From assembly GCA_022818135.1 (NCBI GenBank), contig JAFMSR010000012.1, positions 31,123,550 to 31,187,549 on the forward strand: a DNA stretch of 64,000 nucleotides, in the 5' to 3' direction. Source of the DNA: Saxidomus purpurata (Eukaryota > Mollusca > Bivalvia > Venerida > Veneridae). Made by a program: the position numbers and the translations under genes. Position 1 is the stretch's first letter. Each line of letters begins with the position of its first letter. Below the pieces are notes generated by a model. The model was not told where the DNA came from. It made no database searches and saw only the letters and a program-made list of their open reading frames with translations. Shown piece by piece: positions 11,019-22,600 of this stretch.

Positions 11019-12126
11019 AACAAGAGCTGTCCCTCCCAAGTGACGAATGCCCCCGAAAGAGGTGCCTCACAGTCTGTGTCCTCTCCATGTGCTCAATAAA
11101 TGTGCTATGTAATTTTAAAATCCTTCCATGCATGACAGAGTAATCATGCATACAGTATTCCATTACTTTAAACACTAAGTGTGACCTTGACCTTTGAGGT
11201 AGGGACTTGGGTCTTGCACGCGACACATCCGCTTGATGTGCTAGACATTTGTGCACAGTTATTTTAAAATCCTTCAAAGCATAATAAAGTTATAGTCCGG
11301 ACACAAATGTATGCATATATACAGGATTCCATTACCTATAAACTCTAAGTGTGACCTTGACCTTTGTGGTAGGGATGTGGGTCATGCACGCGACACGTCG
11401 TCTTGATGTGCTAGACATTTGTGCCAAATTATTTTAAAATCCTTCAAGGCATGACAAAGTTACAGTCCGGACACGAATGTGTGCATATATGCTTATATAG
11501 AGGAATCCATTACCTTCAAACTCTAAGTATGACCTTGACCTTTGAGCTAGGGACGTGGGTCTTGCACGCGACACGTCGTCTTGATGTGCTAGACATTTGT
11601 GCCAAGTTATTTTAAAATCCTTCAATGCATGACAAAGTTACAGTCCGGACACGAATGTGTGCATATATGCTTATATGGAGGAATCCATTACCTTCAAACT
11701 CTAAGTATGACCTTGGCCTTTGAGCTAGGGACGTGGGTCTTGCACGCGACACGTCGTCTTGATGTGCTAGACATGTGTGCCTAGTTATTTTAAAATCCTT
11801 CAATGCATGACAAAGTTACAGTCCGGACACGAATGTGTGCATATATAGAGGATTCCATAACCTTCATACTCCAAGTGTGACCTTCACCTTTGAGGTAGGG
11901 ATGTGGGTCTTGCACGCGACACGTCATCTTGATGTGCTAGACATGTGTGCCAAGTTATTTTAAAATCCTTCAATGCATGACAAAGTTACAGTCCGGACAC
12001 GAATTTGTAAGTGGGGACGGACGGACGGACGGACAGACGGACAGACGGACGGACGGACAGACGGACAGACGGTCAGACGGACAGACGGTGCGATTTTAAT
12101 ATGCCACCCTTCGGGGGCATAAAAAA
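11019..12126 (+). mobile_element. satellite-bearing non-autonomous element (HINE-like), core of ~174-bp units
   Basis: It starts AACAAGAGCTGTCC. A subterminal ATGCCCCCGAA at 11047-11057 is matched by its complement TTCGGGGGCAT at 12110-12120. The core has at least five units, located by the TGACCTT motif at 11182, 11352, 11530, 11708 and 11878 (spacing 170, 178, 178, 170). A GGAC/AGAC microsatellite (12014-12090) follows, and the element ends GGGGGCATAAAAAA. It has no coding capacity. The order of parts (start, inverted repeat, tandem core, microsatellite, terminal motif) resembles Helentron-associated elements; the class is inferred. Confidence 0.75.
12014..12090. repeat. GGAC/AGAC microsatellite inside the 11-kb element
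   Basis: About 77 bases of (GGAC)n interrupted by AGAC and GGTC variants, immediately before the right terminal repeat. The equivalent place in the other elements holds GACGCC or CCGCCCAT repeats. Confidence 0.9.
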
Positions 12127-13211
12127 TCCAAGTCAGTCTCGCTGGAATGCCAAAAACATAATGTTGGTGTTGAGCTCCCTGTGACCTTGAACTCTGAACA
12201 ACTAATCACAAGATAAATATGTGTAAGGTTCTTCCTCTTCAAACGGACATTATACCCAAGTTATGCAGACCATTCCTTTGAAATGATAAGAAACTAGCTT
12301 CCTGTTAAAGCTCTCTCCGACCTTGACCTTTGGTTTATCGAACTCGGTATTAATAGGGACCATCTGATGATCATCAACACAAGTAAACACCCGGGAAACA
12401 GGTTTACGCGTTTTCCCGGGCTACAATTGTAAGTTTTCACAGACGCGGCGACCTTAACCATGACCTTACTTCATATGTACCTATCAAGACTTGCACGGTC
12501 TTGGCAGTTTCCTTGACTTGATTGTCTGTGTTGGAAAAAGCTTAAGATTTCAAGGTCACAGATGGAAAACTAATTCGACATAGCCAGCGATTGTTTTAGC
12601 TTGGTCTAAAGTTACAATTCGTTCAAATCACGATTTTTACAAAGATGATAAACTAACTCATGGATATATTAAGTCCTTCGCACTTAAATGCTTTCTCAAA
12701 TCTGTTGAAAGTTTGTCACTCAAGTTCATTTTGATTGTATTTAACAGTGCCAGTAGATTAAGTGTATTTTAGAAGATCTAAATATCAAGCAAAACCGTCG
12801 CCTAGGTCTTCATTTATAATCATGAAAAGCATTATTTCAGATGATAAATAGAAATGTTAGTTTTCGAAGCGCAGAATCGAAAACGGATGTTTGCCCTTCA
12901 AATTGACTGAAGTTTAGTACGATAGGACTTTTGGAGTTATGTTCCGGGAAGCCATAAATAAAAAGTGGGTTAAGCTAGAGTTTAAGTTTTGATCACCTTT
13001 CCTCGTCTCAATGTCCTTCATTAATGTGTGTAGTATCAACTTAATACCTTCAATACTTTCTAGTTCTCCTCGGGACAAGCATGTAAAGGTAGACAATTCC
13101 AAGATGGGGTAAGCTGTCACTTAATCACTGCACTCCACCTCAATGTGCATAGTCTCAAATTAAAACTTTAAATACTCTGGACAAGCAAATCACATAAAGT
13201 TGAATAATTAA
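12127..13211. other. non-coding, decayed satellite-like sequence
   Basis: TGACCTTGA occurs at 12182 and CGACCTTGACCTTTGG near 12330, probably decayed core units. A 9-bp inverted repeat lies at 12390-12420 (CCCGGGAAA / TTTCCCGGG, 13-base loop). From about 12890 a degenerate repeat with TCACTGCACTCCACCTCAAT appears, related to phrases at 13820 and 13960. No gene. Confidence 0.45.
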
Positions 13212-13790
13212 AACAAGAGGGCCACGATTTTAGAAGTTTTTCTTGTGTGAGCCTATGTAAAATCAAGTGACCACCGGGCAGGGTTTGTTTTGACCTGGTT
13301 GTCATGATTTGAACAATCTTGGCAGAGGACCATTAGTCAATGTTGCATGCTCAATATCTTAGCTCTAGACCTTGTGGTTTCAGAAAATATTTTTTAAAGA
13401 TTTTCCTATATAAGTATATGTAAAATCAAGTGACCCCCGGGTAGGGTCAGTTTCGTGCTGGGGTCATAATTTGGGGGCGAGCCAGGGGTCATAATGTGAA
13501 CAATCTTGGTAGAGAACCACTAGATAATGTTGCATGCAAAATAATATATCTAAGCCCTTGGCCTTCCAGTTTTTGGGAAGAGTTTTAAAGTTTTTTTCCC
13601 ACTGCCATGACAGTTCTGCATGGAATAGAATTATTTGAGCTTTATCCGAGCAACATCCCTGTCAAGTTTCATCAACATAAGCCAAGAGGTTTGAGAGATG
13701 TTGTTTTAAGGGAAAAGTGAACAGATGTACGAAAGACGCCGAGCAATCACAATAGCTCATCCTAGCACTTCGTGCCTGGTGAGCTTAAAA
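13212..13790 (+). mobile_element. dispersed satellite-bearing element with terminal hairpin
   Basis: It starts AACAAGAGGGCCACGA and holds two tandem copies of a ~180-bp unit (TGTAAAATCAAGTGACC at about 13256 and 13420; AACAATCTTGG at 13313 and 13499). It ends with a hairpin at 13754-13785 (AGCTCAT and GTGAGCT around CACTTCGTG) followed by TAAAA. The GACGCCGAGC just before the hairpin sits where the other elements have a GC-rich microsatellite. It has no coding capacity. Confidence 0.65.
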
Positions 13791-14319
13791 TGGGATGAAC
13801 TAGAGTTACGGCTCTTTGTCACTGCACCTCTATCGATGTGTAAAGAATCAAGTCAATCTTTTACTAGTATACATTATTCAAGTCATGCCCTGGAGCTTTT
13901 TACATAATGAGGGATATTGAAAAAGGGGATCAGCTAGATTTATGGTTCCTCGTTACTTCACTTCCTCTTTGTTCAAATTTCATTCAATTCCTTCCAGTAG
14001 TTTCTCGGTTCTGCTTCGGACTAAATTTCCATTGAAGGATAACTACAAATACCTTAGGTCTACCCTTTCAGTGAAGGGGAGACAATTTATTACGAAATTG
14101 GGCAAGGTGGATATGGTTCTTGAACTTCAATTTCAACACTAGTGTCTATGTATGTAGTTTGGGCATATTTGTCCGATTTGCGTTTGGATTTATTATTTGA
14201 AAAAGAAAAGCTAATAAAGGGGATATAATTCCAATATTTTACAAGGTGCATGTAATTGTAGTTATTATACGCTGCAATTCCTCTCAACATCCTCTTACTG
14301 TGTGAATAAATAAAAACAG
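13791..14319. other. non-coding, decayed repeat
   Basis: It contains two loosely similar phrases (GGATGAACTAGAGTTACGG, 13793-13811; GGATCAGCTAGATTTATGG, 13927-13945), each followed by a TCACTGCACCTC- or TTACTTCACTTC-like stretch. These are probably decayed satellite units. No gene. Confidence 0.4.
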
Positions 14320-16488
14320 ACTACAAGTACAGTTTTCATAATTTATTATGAAAAGAAAAAGTCAGATCAGACTGAAAGTCCCACAGTCTCGATGATGTAA
14401 TTATGTACATGGAAATAATATTTGAATAGAAAATAAATAATATACTATATATTTACATAAATTCTTCCCAAAACTAGTTCTGTGAAATAACTAAATGAAA
14501 ATCAGCAAATTTAAAGCTATCTGCACAACCCAGTTACCCAAATATTGAACAAATTCAATGGAATGTACAATTCAGTTTATCCTTACTTCATCAACATATA
14601 TGCATACATATATATCTGACCTATGTACGAGTAACTCACACGAAACTACAAGCAAAAATCGAGGGCTGAGCACGACATGGTTGTTACTCTATTAAGACAT
14701 TACAGAGTTACAACCCTTCACGCTCAGTCCTCGAAATGATCCAAATATACATAAACAATTTCATTGAGCTATCTGTCAATACACTCTTGACAGAGACAAG
14801 AATTACACCATTCAGACCTAAAAGATCTCAACAGCTGCTACCTTCCATCCTGAAAGGTTTTATATCTAAATATTGACACAAATTTTGAGGATTCAATTCA
14901 AAAGATCTGTCAGTTGAATTTCTCTTTGCATGGCTAAAATAAATACACTTGATTAGCATAGTAATATGAAAAAAAAACAATCTTTTATTATTTTACAATC
15001 TTTTTTTCTCTAATATTAATGTGCAACCTAGCAACATTGACTTTCAATACCAAACAAAAACAGGAATGACCTGAAGACACTTATATACATTCCATACACC
15101 TACATGTACAACCAAATCCATGAGACATAATCCATTATATCTTGAGATAAATCAATCTTTGACTACACAGCAAATATAAATTCTATTAAATTTAGTTACA
15201 CACAAATTAATATTTAACAAATATCTGCTTCATTTTGATAAACAGGAAAAAATGTAACAACAAGTAAATATATGTCAAAATGAGCACAAAATAATTGGTC
15301 CCCTAAACAAAGAAACAACAAAATAATTATCACAGATTGGTTTCAAAATCACTGAGAATTTCTGATTCTAGTAACGCACTACTCCTGTGCCATTTATAGC
15401 ATCAATCAGTCACACACTATAGCTCAACAACACTGAAAGTAGCATGACTTACAATTTCTCCTCAGCATTCACCATTATGCTCAAGTAAGATAAAAAAAAT
15501 ACCGAGACAGCTCACTGAGCATTGTTGAACTACAACAATTTAATAAAACTCCTACCACACACACAATAAAACATTTTTACTTCAACTTTTATCTTGTTTA
15601 CAACCCTCAAGAATATACATATACTCTATGTCTATAAACAAAATGTAAGTGCTTTGGTTTTTATATATGAATAATATATACATCATGAACAAAATAAAAC
15701 ACATTTTAACAGTCCATCGCTAAATAAACCTCACTTTGAGAAAACCAACAGGACAATTGCAGGTTTACATGTAGCAAGGCTCCACAGTATCTTCTGTTAG
15801 CCAATGAACATGCTTCAAGATATGTATGAAAACAGTGCATGGCAGAATATAGAGATATCTACCTGCTTTTAATTATTCATTGTTAACAATATGTTCTATT
15901 TGTGCCAAAAAAGCTACATATCAAATACTGATAATTTTAAAACAGTTAAATATTACTAAAGTATATCAATAATTTCATTTTTAAATAGAAATAATGATAA
16001 TTTAGTAACTACTTAGTACTTATAGTACTCAAAATAGGTTATATACAGGGGAGCTAACCATATCCAAACTTTATTTGCAATTAATTCTTTCTCCTCAGTG
16101 ACATAGATAACTACTAGTACTTCTGTGTGTTATGACAAACAGAACTTTTCAAAACAACCAAAACTCAACATTTCAAGACCTTCACATATATGCAGACATC
16201 AGCAAAAAAAACCCAACAAAAACTTATTCCCAACTATAACATATGTTACCAATGTATTCTCTTAGTTACATGTACCAATCATCAACTCACAACCAGTGTA
16301 AAATAATCTATATGGAACCAACTTCTAATTTTGTCACTTTTTATTTTCAGCAGTTCCATCTTCTTCTCATTTCTCAAATCAGATTTCCACGACTCAAACA
16401 TAACTACACTATCACATGTCTTTATAAACTGAAAAACTGTTTTGAACACAATTTTGATTAACAACATCATTTCTGCTGAAAAATTTCT
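14320..16488 (-). other. probable RREB1 3' UTR
   Basis: About 2.1 kb downstream of the stop is A+T-rich, free of the dispersed repeats seen further left, and without long open frames. Several AATAAA signals lie on the minus strand, for example at 16345-16340 close to the stop and at 14347-14342 near the boundary with repeat-rich DNA. The distal end is chosen because the character of the sequence changes there; shorter isoforms are equally possible. Confidence 0.45.
14342..14347 (-). terminator. candidate distal poly(A) signal of RREB1
   Basis: AATAAA on the minus strand, followed within about 30 bases by T- and GT-containing sequence. It is the last signal before the repeat-rich flank. Other AATAAA copies lie upstream (for example at 16340-16345), so which one is used is unknown. 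Confidence 0.3.
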
Positions 16489-16674
16489 CTACGAGACTTC
16501 GGCGAGACCAAGGTATTTGGCAGCAGTTTTGGAGTCAGCAGAGTCAAGCATCTTCTCAATGGCCGAGGACTCAACACCAAGGAGGTTGTGCAACATATCT
16601 GCACTACAGTCAAGGAACTCTTTCTTCATACTGCTAAGTGAAGGCGCAGCCGGAGATTTACGAGGAACAGCCCC
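16489..16674 (-). CDS. RREB1: RREB1 exon o: C-terminus and stop codon
   Basis: A tttttcacag acceptor is followed by 61 codons and TAG at 16491-16489. The tail, [16 protein letters not shown] then [19 protein letters not shown], looks like an ordered helical segment that may be a protein-interaction module (inference). The exon is slightly richer in G+C than the flanking UTR, as expected for coding sequence. Sequence after TAG is A+T-rich with stops in all frames. Confidence 0.88.
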   Translation of the reverse strand, partial: GAVPRKSPAAPSLSSMKKEFLDCSADMLHNLLGVESSAIEKMLDSADSKTAAKYLGLAEVS

Positions 16675-19600
16675 CTGTGAAAAACAAATTAGAAAAATTA
16701 GATTTTTTTATTTACTGTTAGTCTCAAATGATTTTCTACAATGTAGTAGAAAAATTAACTTAATTTTCATTTACATTTTTGAAAAAACAATACATTTCTG
16801 AAAAGAATGTTTTTTGTTGTTAAGAAAAGTGTACTACTTTTTTTGCTTAGAAAATGATTTTCACTGTATTTTTGTTAGGTAAATTATTTTCCCTTTCTTT
16901 TCTTGTCAAGTAAAGTTTCTAAAATACACTATTATCTTTCTAAGAATTTGCCTACCTTTGATGTGCTGGGTTCAACAGACACATTGGATGATCCGCCAGC
17001 CTGTGTAAGGCTGCCAAGGCCCGAGCCTCCAATGATCATCTGACCACTACTGATGGCTTGTGAGAACAAGTACTTATTCGCCAGTGAGGAACCCTCGGTC
17101 TGACTAGCATTTGTCATTCCGAAGCTTGATGGATATGGATACACTGTTACATTGCGATTTGGTGTAGTCTTGGTAGATCTTGTGGCTGAAAACATTAATT
17201 GACATTATGACACAAATTCATATAAAAATCCATTAAGATACTTGTATAGAATCAACTCTATTCTGCTGGTAGAAACTGATTCTGCGTTTGCAGCCAGTGT
17301 AGAACATGAACACATTTAATGGTCCCAAGGAGTTGGTTATGAACGAAGTTTACTCTACTGTCTAAACTGAGGACCAACTGAATCCAAAAAATGTGTAAAT
17401 TACAAATTTACCAGGTAATGAATTACAACTTTATACAAGAGCTGTCACATGACAGCACGCTCGACTATTCGAAAGCTTGTTGGTAAAATGGGGTTTTTGC
17501 CTAAGAACAGGAGTATTGTGTAATTGTCTATAAGAATTAAGGTCAAAGATATGAAACTTGTTCAAAGACCTTTGTAAATGTACATTGCATTCAAGGCCTT
17601 ACTCTGGATTCTGCAAGCCAACTGGAGGGAGGATGGGGGGGATAATTTCAAAGAAATACATGACCTTGTATATTTGATCATGAATAATTTTGTAACTTTT
17701 CAAAATTGATATGTATAGAATTAAAAAAGCATGACCGCTTCATGCTGCATAATTATTCTATGTCATTTCAAAAGAAAGCCATTTTGAGTATTTCCATTTT
17801 AGTCTGGAAAAACTGTGACAAAATTCTAAGTTAAAAAGGGCATAAATATGTCAAAAATCAAAAACATTGGTGAAGATGTTGACAGTAAATACGTTCGATA
17901 GTATTCTATCTTTAACAAAACATTCAAAGTTAAAAAGGGACACAAATCTATCAAAAATCAAAACAGAGTTATGGGGATTGTTTCCTCAGGTGTAGATGTT
18001 GATGGTAAACATATATTTTGAGTTTCAAGTCAATACCTTATATAGTATTCAAGATATTTGAATTTACAAAAAAAAATACCAAAACTTCTAAGTTAAAAAG
18101 GGCATAAATATGTCAAAAATCAAAACAGAGTTATGGGAATTGTTTCCTCAGGTGTATAATGTTGATGGTAGACACATACTTTGAGTTTCAAGTCAATACC
18201 TTATATAGTATTCAAGATATTTGAATTTACAAAAAAAAAATACCAAAACTTCTAAGTTAAAAAGGGGCATAAATCTGTCAAAAATCAGAACAGAGTTATG
18301 GGAATTGTTTCCTCAGGTGTATATGTTGATGGTTGACACATACTTTGAGTTTCAAATCAATACCTTTGATAGTATTCAAGATATTTGAATTTAAAAAAAA
18401 AAACTTTAACCAAAAATTCTAAGTTAAAAAGGGGCATCAATCTGTCAAAAATCAAAACAGAGTTATGGGGATTGTTTCCTCAGGTGTAGATGTTGATGGT
18501 AGACACATACTTTGAGTTTCAAGTCAATACCTTTGATAGTATTCAAGATATTTGAATTTATAAAAAACTTTAACCAAAAATTCTAAGTTAAAAAGGGGCA
18601 TAAATCTGCCAAAAATCAAAACAGAGTTATGGGGATTGTTTCCTCAGGTGAAGATGTTGATGGTAGACACATACTTTGAGTTTCAAGTCAATACCTTTGA
18701 TAGTATTCAAGATATTTGACTTTATGAAAAACTTTAACCAACGCAGACGCCGACGCCGGGGCGAGTGCAATAGTCTCCTTATTCTTCGAATAGTCGAGCT
18801 AAAAATGTTCCAACCAAAAATTGCTGGATTTCCAAAAAGACTTCCGTTATCAAAAAGCATCAACTAACTAACTACCTTTATCTTCTATCCCGTTTGAATC
18901 TTCATCATCATCAAATGACCTAGGTGGGGCACCAGCATGCTTCTTACGGTGTCTCATCATGCTGTGTTTCAACGTAAATCTCTTCTGGCAGATGTCACAT
19001 TCAAATGGTCGCTCACCTACAATACAGTTGAATATACATTGTATTATGAAAAATGTTTTATCATGTCTTCATTCAATAAAACAAAGACCCAAATCAAATG
19101 ATTTATTTTTGCTTTTGTCTGATTCAAGAATTTGCATCCAAGACCAGAATCAAACCTACATCAAGGCAATTGCATCACTCATCAACATTAAATCTCACAA
19201 TGTTACTGTATGCACTAAGATACAATTCAAAAGTTTAAAGAAATTCTTAATGAGGGCATCCTTTCTTCCAACATTTATAGCTCTGCAATTACTGTCTCCC
19301 ACACTCAAATTCAGCTTACTGGTAACTCTAAATAAAATAGAATACGAGTGACCTATGTTAACCTTACCTGTATGAGATCGCATATGTCTTCTGAGGTCTT
19401 GAAGTGACCAGAACCTTTTGGGACAGAGTGAGCAGTACACCTTCCTCTGCATGTAATCTGCTGAGATGACCTCCATCTTGCTTTCATCATTTCCTGTGCC
19501 TGGAATTTCAAGCAGTGACCCTGAATCTAATTTATTGCAGTTATTTTCGACCACTTTGTCCATATGGACCGAGAATACCTCGATTTCATTCACCTTATTC

Positions 19601-22600
19601 TTTTCTTTCAGAATCTTCCAGTCGGAATCATGTGCGCCTGCTTGATGAATGAGACAGTCGAGTCGGGACTCGTAGGAAGCATCGCAAAGATAGCATTTAA
19701 ATGGCAGATCAATATTGTGCTCCTTAAGGTGACGAACAAGAACCTTTCTGGATGGAAAAAATTCTTTACATTTCCAGCATTCTGTAATTTTGTCAACATC
19801 ATAATTATCTCTCTCAGGGTTGATGATTCTCTCTGCCGATCCAGTGAATGGTTTGTTAGGATCACCTGGTGAGTCTTGATTAATGATGTCCATTGGAGTT
19901 GGAGAAACTGAGTCCGAGAGATTATCAGGTTTCCTTTGTACATCAATCTGGGCACGTATCTCTGCTTGAATCTTCATCTCCATTTGAGCTTTCTGGTGAA
20001 TGATAGCTTTCTGTTCTGCAATTATCTTCTCAATGTTTCTCTTCATTGTGGTTGGACTTTGGGGCTGTTCACTTTCGTCAATTTGAAGATTTCTTTCCAC
20101 ACTCTCGTTGGAGTCATCATCATCAGTGACCATTTTTTGCAGTTCTGGTCTAGTAAGCAATAGATGAGGGGCAATCTTGGGCTCAGATAGTGCAGGCTTT
20201 TTCTCCAACACTGGTGGTAAATCAGCTTTCTCCACATTAAATGGAACAGTTTCTGTCTTGTGCATGTCTTCGCCTGCTTCGATTTCAGTAGTGTAAGAGG
20301 CAGAGTCATCATCCATCTTTTCGGATGAATCAACACTGTTGTCAAGGTCCTCTTCGTACTCCTCGGTATTCATATTATGACTGCTGCTGTCGTCTGCTTT
20401 AGGTGGATTTTCTCGTGCTCTTATCTCCATCTCTAAGGTAGCGGCCTTGATTGCAGTTGGTGACATTCTCTCTATATCAGCAATGCTTTCAGGTAAATTG
20501 GCACCATTATGTCTGTCCCTATAATGCTTCAACAGGTTACCTGGCAACAAAAAAAACATGCTCTATATCAGAATGATGTCAATGCTGTTTAAATTTATAT
20601 AACAAAAGTTAGAGTTGCACTCTTTTTTTACGAATGTATTTTAATCATTTTTTAATGGATTCCCTGCCGTCACAAAGAAATCATCCTGTAATTCTATGTA
20701 AGAACGTTAACTTTCTTAACTAAGGTAAATGGTAATACAGTTAACTTAAAGATGGAGTCACTACATTTACCATAATTACTACCAGTAGTGATCTCCCTTT
20801 CACTAATATGCATATATTTATTAACAGGAGCGATGTCTGAAAACAAACTTAAACTTCTGCCTTCTAATCAGCAAGTTTTAACCTTAACTCATTTCATACC
20901 TGTCAGATTCAAGAGATTTTTACTGCTTAACAAAGTTCATCGAGTTGGCATAGCAACAGTTATATCACATAAAATCATTTAAAGTTACTTACTTTGGGTT
21001 GAGAAAGAGCTGAACACACATAGTGGGCATTTGTATGGTCGATCCATGGTCTGACGTGACAATGGGTCCAACATGTTGACACCATGTTTACGTATCAAGT
21101 GACGCTCACGGTTTGATTTAGTTGAGAAAGTCACAGGGCATCGTGGGCATTTAAATGGTTTTTGACCTGAAAAGGTGAAAAACGCAAATGTCAAAATGTA
21201 TTCAGAGAAAGAACTGACAAATAATTTAAGCTTTCTTTGTAATTTCTCATTTTATGTATATCAAACTAAATCAAATGTGCCTGAAGTATTACCAATTATT
21301 CAAAGTGTGTCTAATGTCATGAAAAATCTATTTTACCTGTATGGGTAAGTAGATGCCTTGTGAGAGAACTGACCCATGGGAAGGCACGAGGGCAGTATGG
21401 ACAAGCAAGCTTGTGTGGTGAATCTGCGTAAGAGTTTCTCTTCTTTTTTGGTGGCCCATTATCTCCCTTGTCACTGTCTGACTTGACGGCTCCTGATAAC
21501 GACCCATCCCCAGAATTATCATCATGCAACTGAAATGAAATATTTTTTTATTTACAGTTGGAATTATTTTATTCACTGTTAATAAATTCACAGTAAACAT
21601 GATACATATTACATTAAGTAAGAGTTTATTACATTTTTATAAAGTTCTGTTCTGTGAAATAATGTTTTCTGTAGTTGATATGAGAATGTACAGGTTTATT
21701 TTGCTTACCTCCCCTTGTCCGTCACACATCAAATTCACTGCAGGACTTGAAACTGCCATATTAGCTGTATTTCCTGTAGGTGGCACTTGGTTTACCACCT
21801 CTTCCTTAACTGACAATGCCATCTCTCGCACCTGGGATAACGCTGCCTCATCTACGTCACCTTCTCGCTGAAGATTGTCCAACTCACGGTTAATTGCTTT
21901 ACAGTGCTCCAAAGAAATCTGTACACCTGGACGTTTGAGCATATTTGACGGTCGTATCACTGAGGATGCCTTAAGTGAAGCAGTGCTGATTGGTGATTGG
22001 TCTGCTTTGAAAAATGCTTGAAAATTTAATGGGTCCGTTGCATCAATCATCTTTGTCACTGAGGCTAAATCTGTATCTACACCTGTACAATATACAAATT
22101 ATTTTTTCATTATACAAGAAATTTCTACAATAATTGTTTGACTAAGCTGCTTTGATTTTCTATATTAAAGAAAAGCTTTTCAGGATCAATTAGGTTAAAT
22201 GATTAATTTTTCAGCTATTTACTGATCTTAAAAAAAGCTTCAAAAGTATGTCAGATCTATTATACTAGGGATGTAAAGGATTCAAACAATATCGATATAT
22301 CAACGATCAAACACTTTCGATTCGATATCGATTGCCGTTTTGAAAAATCATATATCAAATAATGTTTTACAGAGCGATGATCTACAGTTTCACGTTCGAA
22401 AATTTCATCAAAACTGAATGGAAATATAAACAATCACTCTACCGAGAGTTCTTTATTTTTCTTATGAATGATAATTTAATTAAATCTGGTCTAATAGGCA
22501 AAACTATTTCAGCACTGCAAGGGTTGATATATATTATAGACCAGAACCATATGTTTATAGTACAAATAAAGTCAAGAGATTTGGTAGATTATATAGTCAG

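Noticed and set aside
11421..11803. Several similar open frames repeating on both strands (MPNYFKILQGMTKLQ; MKDFKITWHKCLAHQDD)
   Set aside because: They are translations of the 170-178 bp satellite units; the frame follows the tandem repeat, not a gene.
12390..12420. CCCGGGAAA / TTTCCCGGG hairpin as a transcription terminator
   Set aside because: No bacterial context and no adjoining gene; a chance or repeat-derived inverted repeat.
19564..20163. Open frames antisense to RREB1 exon l
   Set aside because: Shadows of the coding exon; the minus-strand frame carries the zinc fingers and the splice phases.
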